Shown here: positions 45,578 to 55,206 of the stretch, piece by piece | How positions within the stretch are numbered: the first letter of the stretch is position 1 | Layout of the letters: the number at the start of each line of letters is the position of its first letter | Assembly (NCBI GenBank): GCA_027488735.1 | Contig: JAIYBB010000005.1 | Coordinates: forward strand, 333,155 to 397,154 | Length of the DNA stretch: 64,000 nucleotides | Origin: Comamonadaceae bacterium | GTDB taxonomy: Bacteria > Pseudomonadota > Gammaproteobacteria > Burkholderiales > Burkholderiaceae_C | Reading direction: 5' to 3' | The notes under the pieces: generated by a model | What the model was told of the DNA's origin: nothing | What the model saw: the letters and a program-made list of their open reading frames with translations, nothing else | The model's database searches: none | Program-made: the position numbers and the translations under genes

Positions 45578-46341
45578 GCAAGCTGGCTGATTACGCTTTG
45601 CATTTGGCAGATAACGCGCTGATTCTTGGTCAACGCAATGCAGAATGGTGTGGCCATGGTCCGATACTTGAAGAAGACTTGGCCTTGGCCAACCATTCGC
45701 TGGACTTGATTGGACAAGCGCGGTTGTTATACCAATGGGTGGCACAACTTCGTGGCGATGGCAGTACCGAAGATTCGCTGGCCTATTTTCGCGACCCACA
45801 TGCGTTTCTCAACTTCACGCTGTTGGAGCTGCCGCACTGCACAGCACTGGCACCTTCAGCCCGTACTGATCGAGACTACGCAGTCACCATCGTGCGAAAT
45901 TTTTTCTTTAGCAGTTACATGCTGCTGGTGTGGGAAGTACTGCAAAGCCACGAGCAGTCTCAACTTTCTGCGATTGCTGCCAAGTCACTCAAAGAAGTGC
46001 GCTACCACTGGCAACATGCCGCTGATTGGTTGATCAGGTTAGGTGATGGCACGCCAGAGTCGCATGACAGGGCGCAAGCAGCCTTAGATTTTTTAATGCC
46101 GTACACACAAGAGTTTTGGTGTGATTGGCCTGCCGCCAAACAGGTTTTGCCAGACTCTTCCGCTTTGAAAAATAAGTGGACGCTCATGGTGAGCGATGTC
46201 ATCAAAGAGGCGCAATTGCGTCAGCCAGACGCCAGTGGCTATGTCACGCAAGGTGTGCATGGTATTCATTCAGAGCACATTTCTTATTTGCTTGCAGACA
46301 TGCAAAGTCTGGCCAGGCAGCACCCTGGTGCGCAATGGTGA
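45574..46341 (+). CDS. paaC: Phenylacetyl-CoA epoxidase structural subunit PaaC
   Basis: A 255-residue helical, ferritin-like partner of PaaA. Recognisable parts are LGQRNAEWCGHGPILEEDLALAN near the start and KEVRYHWQHAADWLIRLGDG. It starts with GTG at 45574 inside the end of paaB. Confidence 0.92.
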   Translation: MSKLADYALHLADNALILGQRNAEWCGHGPILEEDLALANHSLDLIGQARLLYQWVAQLRGDGSTEDSLAYFRDPHAFLNFTLLELPHCTALAPSARTDRDYAVTIVRNFFFSSYMLLVWEVLQSHEQSQLSAIAAKSLKEVRYHWQHAADWLIRLGDGTPESHDRAQAALDFLMPYTQEFWCDWPAAKQVLPDSSALKNKWTLMVSDVIKEAQLRQPDASGYVTQGVHGIHSEHISYLLADMQSLARQHPGAQW

Positions 46342-46901
46342 TCGACAACTGGGTAAGCGCTGTGCCGCTGCCTATGGGACCCCTCGAGTTACCCCAGCTC
46401 GAGACCGAAGAGGCGACCATTTGGCAGTTGTTGGAATCGGTGTGTGATCCGGAAATTCCTGTGCTGTCATTGCGAGAAATAGGCGTTCTAAGAGCGGTGA
46501 AAGCTGCGCCAAACGGCTGGCAGTTGTGGATCACACCCACTTACAACGGTTGCCCAGCCATGTCGCAAATGAAGGCCGACCTGTTGACTGCTATGCAACA
46601 AGCAGGCAAGCAAGCCGAAGTGTTCACCTGTCTTGCTCCGGCATGGTCGAGCGACTGGATCACTGTTACAGCCAAAGAAAAGCTGCGCGCCTACGGTATT
46701 GCACCCCCGCATTCAAACGCCGCGCCAATCGCTATTGGCCATATTCGATGGGCAGGCAAGATGAGCCGGGTACAAGTGGCTTGTCCGCAATGCGGAAGTT
46801 TAGACACCACCGAAACATCGCAGTTCGGCTCTACCGCATGCAAAGCCATGTACAGATGTTTAGCTTGTGCTGAACCGTTTGACTACTTCAAACCTTATTG
46901 A
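46335..46901 (+). CDS. paaD: Phenylacetyl-CoA epoxidase maturation factor PaaD
   Basis: A 188-residue protein. The N-terminal half is a DUF59/MIP18-type domain (VCDPEIPVLSLREIGVLR, then TPTYNGCPAM), and the C-terminal half has a four-Cys zinc-ribbon (CPQCGS and CLAC). PaaD is needed for the epoxidase, probably in metal-centre assembly. It overlaps the end of paaC by seven bases. Confidence 0.9.
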   Translation: MVIDNWVSAVPLPMGPLELPQLETEEATIWQLLESVCDPEIPVLSLREIGVLRAVKAAPNGWQLWITPTYNGCPAMSQMKADLLTAMQQAGKQAEVFTCLAPAWSSDWITVTAKEKLRAYGIAPPHSNAAPIAIGHIRWAGKMSRVQVACPQCGSLDTTETSQFGSTACKAMYRCLACAEPFDYFKPY

Positions 46902-46907
46902 AAATAA

Positions 46908-48008
46908 ATGACACAGTCTCAGCGCCGAACATTTCACGAACTTCAAATCGCCAGGGTAAGGGCTGAGGCTGCGGGCTCGTTGGCAGTGGCCTTTGCCATA
47001 CCCTCAGAACTGCATGCGCAATTTGCATTTCAACCTGGGCAGTTTGTGACCTTGAAATCTGTGATCGATGGGCAAGAGATTCGGCGCAGTTACTCCATAT
47101 GCAGCAGCACCAAGCGATATGCAGATTTGCACGAGATTGAAATTGGTATTCGTGCGGTGCCGGGGGGCTTGTTTTCTTGCTGGGCCGTTCAACATTTCAA
47201 GCCAGGTGTACGGGTGTCCGTCATGCCACCGGACGGCAGATTTGTGTCGCAACATACGCAAGCCATACACCGTGTGGGTTTTGCTTCTGGGTCAGGCATC
47301 ACGCCTGTGTTGTCCATCATGGCCAGCACCTTAGAGCAGCAAGCTGACTCTGAATTCACATTGGTTTACGGTAACCGCAACATGGCTTCTGTCATGTTCA
47401 ATGAAGAACTGCAGGATTTGAAAGACCGCTTCACTGACCGGCTCACGCTTATCCATGTGTTGTCCCGTCAAGCGCAAGAGGTGGCGTTGCTGCAGGGGCG
47501 TCTTGATGAGGCCAAGGTCGTTCAGTTGCTTCAGTCAGTGATGTCACCTCAAACCATTGACGAAGTGTTTGTCTGCGGCCCTTCTGACATGATGGACAGC
47601 ACCTGTCGTGCATTGCTGCACAGTGGTGTTGCACAAGAGCGTATTCGCACTGAACGATTTTTAGCCCCTGATGAGACCGCGAGAACACCTCTGACCAACT
47701 CGCAAGAATCTTTGAAAGATGATGATGCATCAGTGGCTTTGACGCTGATATTGGATGGCAAACAGCATGTGCTTCGCATGTCAGCCGATCAGAAGATATT
47801 GGATGTCGGATTGGCCGCAGGCCTGGACCTGCCGTATTCTTGTCGCGGGGGAGTATGTTGTACCTGTCGTGCCAAAGTCATGCATGGCAGTGTTGAGATG
47901 GAGAAAAATTTCACACTTGAAGCTTGGGAAACCACACAAGGGTTTGTCCTGTCGTGTCAGTCAAAACCTACCAGCCAAGCGGTGACATTGAGCTTTGATG
48001 AGCGTTGA
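46908..48008 (+). CDS. paaE: Phenylacetyl-CoA epoxidase reductase PaaE
   Basis: A 366-residue reductase. The FAD domain has RRSYSICSS, the NAD domain GFASGSGITPVLSI, and the C-terminal plant-type [2Fe-2S] domain CRGGVCCTCRAKV with a further Cys in VLSCQS. It moves electrons from NAD(P)H to the PaaA di-iron centre. It begins six bases after paaD. No further paa genes (ring-opening, beta-oxidation, paaK) follow in this window. Confidence 0.93.
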   Translation: MTQSQRRTFHELQIARVRAEAAGSLAVAFAIPSELHAQFAFQPGQFVTLKSVIDGQEIRRSYSICSSTKRYADLHEIEIGIRAVPGGLFSCWAVQHFKPGVRVSVMPPDGRFVSQHTQAIHRVGFASGSGITPVLSIMASTLEQQADSEFTLVYGNRNMASVMFNEELQDLKDRFTDRLTLIHVLSRQAQEVALLQGRLDEAKVVQLLQSVMSPQTIDEVFVCGPSDMMDSTCRALLHSGVAQERIRTERFLAPDETARTPLTNSQESLKDDDASVALTLILDGKQHVLRMSADQKILDVGLAAGLDLPYSCRGGVCCTCRAKVMHGSVEMEKNFTLEAWETTQGFVLSCQSKPTSQAVTLSFDER

Positions 48009-48120
48009 TGTTTTGTTCTATCAGGTGATTTAACCCCATGCATGTCGGGTCGATGCAGGACCGGCTGCTAAGCCCGGAGTGTCTGCATTAATATGCATTC
48101 ATGATGTATTTGTACCTACC

Positions 48121-49089
48121 ATGTTGAACCGGCGCCGCTTGATCGTTTCCCTGATGTGGCTGGGTTGTTCATTCGCGGGCGCACAAGCACCGGTTGGCTT
48201 GCTGGCGTGGACCAAAGACCACCCAGACTGGAAAACTGAAAAAAAAGAGTTGGCACATATGGCTAGCCAATGTGCCACTATGTATGACTTGATAGGTAAT
48301 TTTTTTGCGGCCAATCCTATCCACGAAGAACAACGCCGCAGTGCCAATGTTTTTTTATCGAACAGTGATATTTACGCACGCATTGGCTATTTCCTGAGCA
48401 TTCGCCAAGGTATGAGCGAGCAAGAGGCGGTCGCGCGTCAAACAGCGTTCCAAGCGCAGTTCAACCAACAGATGCAAGAAAATTTACTGGCACACAAAAA
48501 TATCATGATGCCACCACTGAGCGACGATGTAGAAGTGTGCATGGTGAATTTCAAATTCGCACAAGTGCAGGCCAGGCAACTCGAAGCGGAATACGCCAAA
48601 ACACGAGCCAACCCCACACCCGCGATTTCGCCGGGGGACAAATCTTTTGACATGGTCACCTTGGACGCTATTTGGCGGTTCATCAAATCCAAAACTGGCG
48701 CTCCCGTTGATTTGGTCATGCCGAATCTGGTGATTCAACCAGGGCTTCCCACCACAGCGCGCATGGTGTTTGAATTTCCTTCTGAAGACCAGCCGCAAAA
48801 TACTTTGCAAATTAACGTCTCACCTCGCACTTTGCAGTTGTGGAGTCGTCCGATGGTGAATTGGGCGCTGGGTCATGAGTTGGTGCACTACGCCATGTTG
48901 ATGCGCGAAAACCAGTGGGTCGTTCAGGCCGTGTATAAAAACACCATCAAGCACCATTGCAACCCAGAGTTTTTGAAACTGACAGGTGATATCGCTGATT
49001 TGATTTCGGACGCACAGTCCCCAAGCCGCGAAAGACTCCGCATGTATTCAGAGGTGTTTCGCAGTTGCACTCGCCATCCAGATCAATAG
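48121..49089 (+). CDS. Exported protein with HExxH peptidase motif
   Basis: A 322-residue protein with a signal peptide (RRRLIVSLMWLGCSFAGAQA). GHELVHYAM near residue 255 gives an HExxH zinc motif late in the chain. The middle is helical with Gln/Ala-rich stretches. A large N-terminal helical region plus late HELVH is not a pattern I can assign to a known family. ATG 48121 gives the best signal peptide. Probably a periplasmic metallopeptidase. Confidence 0.68.
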   Translation: MLNRRRLIVSLMWLGCSFAGAQAPVGLLAWTKDHPDWKTEKKELAHMASQCATMYDLIGNFFAANPIHEEQRRSANVFLSNSDIYARIGYFLSIRQGMSEQEAVARQTAFQAQFNQQMQENLLAHKNIMMPPLSDDVEVCMVNFKFAQVQARQLEAEYAKTRANPTPAISPGDKSFDMVTLDAIWRFIKSKTGAPVDLVMPNLVIQPGLPTTARMVFEFPSEDQPQNTLQINVSPRTLQLWSRPMVNWALGHELVHYAMLMRENQWVVQAVYKNTIKHHCNPEFLKLTGDIADLISDAQSPSRERLRMYSEVFRSCTRHPDQ

Positions 49090-49664
49090 GCGATCCACGA
49101 CTTCCCCGCGCCCAGCAAAGTGGCGATACCCAAAGCAGCAAATATCACGGCAACGATTCTGTGCACCAATGTCATTGGAATGCGACCAGCAAGTTTGTCG
49201 CCAAGAAATACAGCAGGCACATCAGCAATCAACATACCCAGCGTGGTGCCAGCAACCACCATCCACGGTGTGGCGTAATGGGCTGCTAAAGCCACAGTGG
49301 CAATTTGGGTTTTGTCACCCATCTCTGCCAGAAAGAAAGTCACGAGTGTGGCGCCAAATACGCCAAATTTCACCGCTACCGCAGTTTCTTCTTCTTCGAT
49401 TTTGTCTGGAATCAAAGTCCATATTGCCATGGCAATGAACGACACACCTAACACCCAGCGCAAAATATCTGCATCAATGCTGGCTGTGATCCACGCGCCA
49501 AGTGCACCCGCCAAACCGTGGTTGACCAACGTGGCAACCAAGATGCCAAGAATGATGGGCACGGGTTTTTTAAATCGGGCCGCCAGAATGAATGCGAGCA
49601 GTTGGGTTTTGTCACCGACCTCGGCAAGCGCCACGACACCGGTTGAAATAAGCAAGGGTTCCAT
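49083..49664 (-). CDS. GDT1/TMEM165-family manganese/calcium transporter
   Basis: A 193-residue membrane protein with two repeats, each with the family motif: ALAEVGDKTQLLAFILA and FLAEMGDKTQIATVALA. These E-x-G-D-K-T motifs form the cation site. Bacterial members export manganese. The stop overlaps the end of the convergent HELVH gene by seven bases. Confidence 0.9.
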   Translation of the reverse strand: MEPLLISTGVVALAEVGDKTQLLAFILAARFKKPVPIILGILVATLVNHGLAGALGAWITASIDADILRWVLGVSFIAMAIWTLIPDKIEEEETAVAVKFGVFGATLVTFFLAEMGDKTQIATVALAAHYATPWMVVAGTTLGMLIADVPAVFLGDKLAGRIPMTLVHRIVAVIFAALGIATLLGAGKSWIAY

Positions 49665-49673
49665 GAATTCTTT

Positions 49674-50063
49674 CTAACTCAACCAGTGCCACAGCAAGTA
49701 GCAACAAACCGCCCACATCGATAACACCCAAACAATGCCCCATCGATTGACGGGTTTGGCGTCATGGGTTTGTATCCATGCCTGCGCTTGGCGGTGACAT
49801 TCATCTTTGACATCTTCAGGTAAGCATCTCACTGCTAACCACACCATGGCTGGCAACAACAATGCGTCATCAAGGTAGCCCAACACAGGGATGAAATCAG
49901 GAATCAGGTCAATAGGACTGAGTGCATATGCCACGGCCAAGGCGGCAATGGCTTTGGCAAGCCAAGGCGTTTGTGGATGTCGGCAAGCAAACCACAGCAT
50001 GACGCTGTCTTGTTTGACACGCCTTGCCCAACGTTGAATGGCATCAAACACTTGCAGCATCAA
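49674..50063 (-). CDS. YkvA-family (DUF1232) membrane protein
   Basis: A 129-residue protein with the DUF1232 core AVAYALSPIDLIPDFIPVLGYLDD, then a membrane helix at the C-terminus (IVWVLSMWAVCCYLLWHWL). Function is unknown. It overlaps the small exported protein gene upstream by four bases and is 10 bases from the GDT1 gene. Confidence 0.85.
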   Translation of the reverse strand: MMLQVFDAIQRWARRVKQDSVMLWFACRHPQTPWLAKAIAALAVAYALSPIDLIPDFIPVLGYLDDALLLPAMVWLAVRCLPEDVKDECHRQAQAWIQTHDAKPVNRWGIVWVLSMWAVCCYLLWHWLS

Positions 50064-50401
50064 CGTTGTTCAAACAATCGGTCAATCAATACGAGCAACG
50101 CCTTGTTCACTGAATCTTGGGGATGTATTTCACAATAGTTATTTAGCTGAGAGACGATGTCTTCATTGGTGGGCAACATCCCGTGGATGTCTTTGCCCGC
50201 ATGGGTTTTCAGCGTATCACTCAAACCAGTCAGATAGCCATAAACCCATTCGCGTTGCACGACTGTGCTGAGATTGGCCTTGCGTGCGGTGTTCCAGCCA
50301 CTGCATGGCCTAGGCGTCATGTCCATGGAAAAACACACACCGCAAGAAAAACATGCCATGAAAGCAAAGAAGACCGAAGTATTTGTATGTGAGAGGCGCA
50401 T
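50060..50401 (-). CDS. Small exported protein, unknown
   Basis: A 113-residue protein with a signal peptide (FFAFMACFSCGVCFS). The mature part has CSGW, WVYGYLTG, NEDIVSQLNNYC and a C-terminal amphipathic helix, a layout reminiscent of HdeA/Rap1a-like small periplasmic proteins with one disulfide. That resemblance is weak. It is first in an operon with ykvA-like and GDT1 genes. Confidence 0.7.
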   Translation of the reverse strand: MRLSHTNTSVFFAFMACFSCGVCFSMDMTPRPCSGWNTARKANLSTVVQREWVYGYLTGLSDTLKTHAGKDIHGMLPTNEDIVSQLNNYCEIHPQDSVNKALLVLIDRLFEQR

Positions 50402-50507
50402 CGCGACAGTGTAAGACTGTCAGTTATCTGTTGATGGCTGGCTGCGTTCTAGCAAGATAAAGTTGGTGGCAATACACTGATGTCGATTGACTGAACAGGG
50501 AGCAAAT

Positions 50508-51491
50508 ATGCGCGTGTTGTTGCTTGGGGCGACGGGCACCATAGGTCAGGCCACCGCCCAGGCTTTGTTGAACTGTGGCCACGAGGTGGTGTGTGTATTG
50601 CGTGAAAAGCCCGGCGCAAATGGCGAAACTACGCCCACAGAAATGTTTTTAAAGACAGCAGGCGCTGATGTTCAATTTGGAAATGTATTGAATACAAATG
50701 CCCTGTTAAAAGCCAACTGGCTACAACTACCCTTTGACGCCTTGGTCTCGTGTTTGGCGTCTCGCAATGGCACCCCGCGAGACGCGTGGGCGATTGATTA
50801 CCAAGCCCACTCAGATTGGTTGAAGATTGCGATGGATAAAGGCATAAAGCACTATGTGTATTTGTCAGCCATCTGTGTACAAAAGCCATTGTTGGGTTTT
50901 CAGCAAGCTAAATTAGCTTTTGAAAATGAACTCATCGCCTCGGGCTTGACCTATTCCATCGTCAGGCCGACCGCATTTTTCAAATCATTATCAGGACAAG
51001 TCAAACGTTTGAAGCAGGGTAAACCATTTTTGCTGTTTGGCGATGGTCAGTTGACAGCTTGCAAACCCATCAGCGACCATGATCTGGGTCAATTCATAGC
51101 GAATTGTTTGATCAACAAAAATCAGCAAAATGCAGTGCTACCGATTGGGGGGCCGGGACCCGCCATCAGCCCTTTGCAGCAGGGCGAATATTTGTTCAAA
51201 TTGTTGGCCTTGCCACCCCATTACAAACATGTACCCGTAGCGCTGTTAGACGTGATTATTTTTGTGTTGAAAACACTTGGGTTCCTCATACCTGCACTGG
51301 CTGACAAAGCCGAGTTGGCCCGCATCGGACGTTATTACGCCACTGAATCTATGTTGGTTTGGAACCCAAAGGAGGGGACATACGACGATCAAGCCACGCC
51401 AGCGTTTGGGGATCAGACACTTTTTTTGCATTACCGCCAAATGTTGGAGGGTCGTGTTGACGTGCAATTAGGAGAGCACTCTGTATTTTGA
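50508..51491 (+). CDS. bciA: Divinyl chlorophyllide a 8-vinyl-reductase (BciA type)
   Basis: A 327-residue NAD(P)-binding protein with GATGTIGQATAQAL at the N-terminus. The second half follows BciA/plant DVR closely: YSIVRPTAFFKSLSGQV, FGDGQLTACKPISDHDL, LPIGGPGPAISPLQQGE and RYYATESMLV. The enzyme reduces the 8-vinyl group of divinyl (proto)chlorophyllide with NADPH. GGGAG precedes ATG 50508; a longer frame adds seven residues. No other pigment genes are in the window, so the phototrophic link is inferred. Confidence 0.82.
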   Translation: MRVLLLGATGTIGQATAQALLNCGHEVVCVLREKPGANGETTPTEMFLKTAGADVQFGNVLNTNALLKANWLQLPFDALVSCLASRNGTPRDAWAIDYQAHSDWLKIAMDKGIKHYVYLSAICVQKPLLGFQQAKLAFENELIASGLTYSIVRPTAFFKSLSGQVKRLKQGKPFLLFGDGQLTACKPISDHDLGQFIANCLINKNQQNAVLPIGGPGPAISPLQQGEYLFKLLALPPHYKHVPVALLDVIIFVLKTLGFLIPALADKAELARIGRYYATESMLVWNPKEGTYDDQATPAFGDQTLFLHYRQMLEGRVDVQLGEHSVF

Positions 51492-51562
51492 AACTTTGTA
51501 CTGATGCAGTGAAATTGGGTTGTAGACACATTTCATTGCGCAGGGGCAGGGCCAAGAAGGCA

Positions 51563-51952
51563 TCAGTGAGGTTGAGGTAAGCGAAGCGCCCACACGGCCA
51601 GACTCAGCCAAGCGGCTATAAACGCCATACCGCCATAGGGCGTTAATGCTTTGAAAACGGTGATGCCGCTCAAATATATCAAGCATATGTTGAGGCTGAA
51701 CATGAACAAACCCAATAAAAACATAACTGCAGACATCAGCAAAACTTTACTGGTTTTGTGCAGCAAGGCGACCGTACAAACCCCCAGCATCGCCAATACA
51801 TGGATTTGCTGCATTTGCAATGCGGACTGCACCGACTTCAATGCTGATGGGCTTAAACCCTCACCCATATGCGCCACATAGGCGGCCAACAAAACCGATG
51901 AAGCTGCAATCATGCAGGCAATAACAAACAAAATACGGCTAGCGATTTTCAT
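51563..51952 (-). CDS. DUF423-family membrane protein
   Basis: A 129-residue protein with four membrane helices. The stretch ASSVLLAAYVAHMGEGLSP and a later FSLNICLIYLSGITVFKALTPYGG match DUF423 (YgdD-like). Function unknown. The start at 51952 is chosen because the longer frame (to 52090) runs over the next gene's 5' part on the other strand. Confidence 0.82.
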   Translation of the reverse strand: MKIASRILFVIACMIAASSVLLAAYVAHMGEGLSPSALKSVQSALQMQQIHVLAMLGVCTVALLHKTSKVLLMSAVMFLLGLFMFSLNICLIYLSGITVFKALTPYGGMAFIAAWLSLAVWALRLPQPH

Positions 51953-51989
51953 GAGAATTCCCAAGGCTTGGAAGGTTATGATTTTTGGC

Positions 51990-53810
51990 ATGACGACATT
52001 ACACCGCTTGCCCGTTGCAAAGCTCTTATGGAGCTGCATGTTACTGAGTGGCTTGGCAGTCACTGCCCAAGCAGCAGACCCTTGGCTCAACGATCTGCAA
52101 CCCTTGCCAAAGCGCGAGTGGAACTACGAACGCGCGCAGCATTTGCTTGAGCGTGCAGGTTTTGGGGCAACTCCGCAAGACATTGAGCAATTGGCCCAAC
52201 TGACACCCGCGCAAGCGGTGCGAAGGCTGGTGCGCTTTCAAGCCACACCCGACAAATTCAAGCCTTTTGAAGATTCGGGTTCGCATGATGCAGGTCTCGA
52301 GCCTTTTGCCGCATCGCGCCCCGCAGCCACCGACTTGGCAAAAGCCACCGGGCAAGCCTTGGGCGTGAAAGTCAAGCCTGCTGGCAACAGGCAAGTGCAA
52401 CAAGTGGCCGATCGTTATTTGTATTGGCTCAGGGCCTCGCGTTTGGAAACCCACCGCTTGAGCTACTGGTGGGCCAACCGCATGCTCACCTCACCGCGTC
52501 CTTTTCAAGAAAAAATGACTTTGTTTTGGCATGGCCACTTTGCCACCACCGAAGAAAAAGTGCGCGACTATCGCAAGCTGCATGTGCAAAATAATGTTTT
52601 GCGCAAACACGCCAACGGAAAATTTCGTGACTTGATGGTGGCTGTGGCCAAAGACCCCGCCATGTTGTCATTCCTCGATGCAGCCGCCAACCTCAAGGGC
52701 GCACCCAATGAAAATTTTGCCCGTGAAATCATGGAATTGTTCACCATGGGCGTGGGCAACTACACCGAACAAGATATTCGTGAAGCAGCGCGCGCATTCA
52801 CCGGTTGGAACTACAAAGATTTGAAATTTGTCATCAACCCAGCGCAGCACGACGATGGTTTGAAAACAGTCCTGCAAAAAACGGGGAATTTCAACGGCGA
52901 GCAGGTCATTGATATTTTGTTGGCCCAGCCCGTCACTGCCGAGTTTTTGGCAGGTAAGCTGTATCGCTACTTTGTGCGAGAAGATTTATCGCCTCTCTAT
53001 CAGCAGCAATTGGGTAAGTTGCTTCGCGACTCGGGCTACGATATTGCGGTCTTCATGGAAACGGTGTTGTTGTCCAAAGACTTTTACAGCGAGGCATCGG
53101 TCGCCACACGCATCAAGCCGCCTGTGGAACTGCTGATTTCCACCTATAAAAAAATGGGCCTTAAAACCGTGCCGGGCCTGCCCGACTTCAACCAGCAGTC
53201 AGAGATGCTGGGGCAAAAATTGTTCTACCCACCTAATGTGGCGGGCTGGGCACAAGGGCGCAGTTGGATCACTCCCGGGCTACTGTTGGCGCGGGGCAAT
53301 GTGATTTATGACACTGTTTACCCGCCCATCGACTTTGTAGCGCCTGACAGAGTGCCCAACAGCCTGTACCAAATCACTTCAGTGGCAGACCAATTGGCAC
53401 AAGGTCAAGACATCACCACCGCCACCAAGCCTGTGGGAAAAAACATGGGCGAGATGTCCATGTCCAACCAGGGCGACCGCGATGAAGATTTCAATACCCG
53501 CTTGGCCAGTTACAACGCATGGCGCAAAGCCATAGAGAACGTTAAACCCATAGATCGAAGCCCTGCCAAGCTGAGCCTGTCAGCCATGCTGCGCCAAGCC
53601 AAATGCAAAACCACAAATGAAGCCGTGGCGTATTTGATCAAGCGTTTTGTGTCGGTGAAAGTCGATGCCAGTGTGCAAGCCCAGATTACCGACATGCTGA
53701 GCCAAGACTTGGGCACCTCTGACCTTGCCGCCGCTGACAGTTACATGGAAGATGCTTTACGCAACACCTTGCATGTGATTTTGTCTTTGCCAGCCTACCA
53801 ATTGGGATAA
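51990..53810 (+). CDS. DUF1800-family exported protein
   Basis: A 606-residue protein with a signal peptide (LLWSCMLLSGLAVTAQA). Typical DUF1800 stretches are RAQHLLERAGFGATPQDIEQL, LFWHGHFATTEEKV, NENFAREIMELFTMGVG and ARAFTGWNY. It is followed two bases later by a DUF1501 gene, the usual pairing. The pair is thought to act in the periplasm or at the surface, function unknown. ATG 51978 is an alternative start. Confidence 0.87.
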   Translation: MTTLHRLPVAKLLWSCMLLSGLAVTAQAADPWLNDLQPLPKREWNYERAQHLLERAGFGATPQDIEQLAQLTPAQAVRRLVRFQATPDKFKPFEDSGSHDAGLEPFAASRPAATDLAKATGQALGVKVKPAGNRQVQQVADRYLYWLRASRLETHRLSYWWANRMLTSPRPFQEKMTLFWHGHFATTEEKVRDYRKLHVQNNVLRKHANGKFRDLMVAVAKDPAMLSFLDAAANLKGAPNENFAREIMELFTMGVGNYTEQDIREAARAFTGWNYKDLKFVINPAQHDDGLKTVLQKTGNFNGEQVIDILLAQPVTAEFLAGKLYRYFVREDLSPLYQQQLGKLLRDSGYDIAVFMETVLLSKDFYSEASVATRIKPPVELLISTYKKMGLKTVPGLPDFNQQSEMLGQKLFYPPNVAGWAQGRSWITPGLLLARGNVIYDTVYPPIDFVAPDRVPNSLYQITSVADQLAQGQDITTATKPVGKNMGEMSMSNQGDRDEDFNTRLASYNAWRKAIENVKPIDRSPAKLSLSAMLRQAKCKTTNEAVAYLIKRFVSVKVDASVQAQITDMLSQDLGTSDLAAADSYMEDALRNTLHVILSLPAYQLG

Positions 53811-53812
53811 AC

Positions 53813-55012
53813 ATGCACCACGCCAGCTTTCACCGAAGACAGTTTTTGCAAGGATTGACAGGCTTTGGCTTAGGCGCTGCCCTGCCATTTGGCCAAAACG
53901 CATTCGCCGCTGACAACCGGCGCATATTGGTGGTGGTGGAACTCACCGGCGCCAACGACGGTTTCAACACCTTGGTGCCGTATGCCGACGACGCCTATTA
54001 CCGCTTGCGCCCCAAGATAGGCATCCGCGCCAACAAGCTGCGCAAGATTGACGACCAGTACGGCTTCAACCCCGGCATGGCTGGATTTGAGCGTTTATTC
54101 AAAGAGGGGCAGATGGCGGTGGTGCACGGTTGCGGCTATGACAACCCGTCGTATTCGCATTTCACTTCTGCAGCCTATTGGCACACGGGTGTGCCCAATG
54201 GGGGCGAGAGCTACGGTTGGTTGGGCCGCTTGGCAGATGCCATCGATCCGCAACTCACGCCCAATTTTTTAGTCAATATTGACGAGCGCCAATCTTTGTC
54301 CGTGCGAGCAGCACGCCATGTGCCTGTGGTGTTTGATGACCCCGAACGATTTGGTCGCAAAGGTCTCTACCAAAGCCGCCCTCTGATTGACAAAGACTTG
54401 AGCAATAACGCACCCAGCAGTAATGCGTCGCAAAAGTTTTTGGAAGACGTGGCACAAAGTGCAAGACAAGCCTCAGAGCAAGTACGAGCGGCATGGCAAA
54501 GCTACCAAACACCCGTCGACTACGGCATATTGCCCATGGATTTACCCAAAGTGGCCGCCATGATTGATGCCAAATTACCTACCCGCATCTACCAAACTGC
54601 TTACCGACACAATGCTTTTGACACCCATGTCCACCAAGTCGAGTTGCACCAACGGTTGCTTACCTATGTGTCCGATGGTGTGAGTGGTTTCATGCAAGAC
54701 ATGAAACGCATAGGTCGCGATAAAGACGTGACGGTGATGGTGTATTCCGAGTTTGGGCGGCGAGCAGCCGAGAACACCAGTTTGGGCACCGACCACGGCA
54801 CAGCCAACCATGTGTACTTGGTGGGTGGCGCGCTCAATGGCGGTCATTATGGCCAAGCGCCCAGCTTGACCACATTGAATCGCGAAGGCAATGTGCTTCA
54901 CACCGTCGACTTTCGCCGTGTGTACGCCACGGTCATGCAAGAGTGGATGGGTGCCAACAGCCAAAGCTTGCTCAATGGCAGGTTTGAGCCCTTGTCGGTA
55001 TTTGCTGCTTGA
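53813..55012 (+). CDS. DUF1501-family Tat-exported protein
   Basis: A 399-residue protein with a Tat signal (HRRQFLQGLTGFGLGAALPF). It has the alkaline-phosphatase-like DUF1501 stretches VVVELTGANDGFNTLVPY, MAVVHGCGYDNPSYSHF and VYSEFGRRAAENTSLGTDHG. It is the partner of the DUF1800 protein. The metal-binding residues of a phosphatase fold appear to be present (Asp, His in TDHGTAN), but no activity is known. Confidence 0.87.
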   Translation: MHHASFHRRQFLQGLTGFGLGAALPFGQNAFAADNRRILVVVELTGANDGFNTLVPYADDAYYRLRPKIGIRANKLRKIDDQYGFNPGMAGFERLFKEGQMAVVHGCGYDNPSYSHFTSAAYWHTGVPNGGESYGWLGRLADAIDPQLTPNFLVNIDERQSLSVRAARHVPVVFDDPERFGRKGLYQSRPLIDKDLSNNAPSSNASQKFLEDVAQSARQASEQVRAAWQSYQTPVDYGILPMDLPKVAAMIDAKLPTRIYQTAYRHNAFDTHVHQVELHQRLLTYVSDGVSGFMQDMKRIGRDKDVTVMVYSEFGRRAAENTSLGTDHGTANHVYLVGGALNGGHYGQAPSLTTLNREGNVLHTVDFRRVYATVMQEWMGANSQSLLNGRFEPLSVFAA

Positions 55013-55154
55013 CGATACAAATCTTATTGAGTCACGGGTCTTTTTTTCGGGTGGTCGATAACTACGACGACCTAGGCGCGTGTCAGCGACACCGGGCGCA
55101 GCCCAATGTCAGTTAGATGGCCTGTATAAAGATTGTGCAATGAAAAAACACCAA

Positions 55155-55187
55155 GAAAAAAGCACCTAGGATTGCTCCTAAGTGCTT
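55155..55187 (-). terminator. Terminator of tRNA-Met
   Basis: On the minus strand an 11-bp stem AGCACTTAGGA/TCCTAGGTGCT with a GCAA tetraloop is followed by TTTTTT. It lies 20 bases after the tRNA 3' end. Confidence 0.85.
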
Positions 55188-55206
55188 GTTCTGTATGGTT
55201 ATTTGG

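Noticed and set aside
55034..55080. Terminator after the DUF1501 gene
   Set aside because: A short T run and a GGTCG/CGACC pairing are present, but the T run precedes the hairpin, so it does not form a normal terminator for the plus strand.
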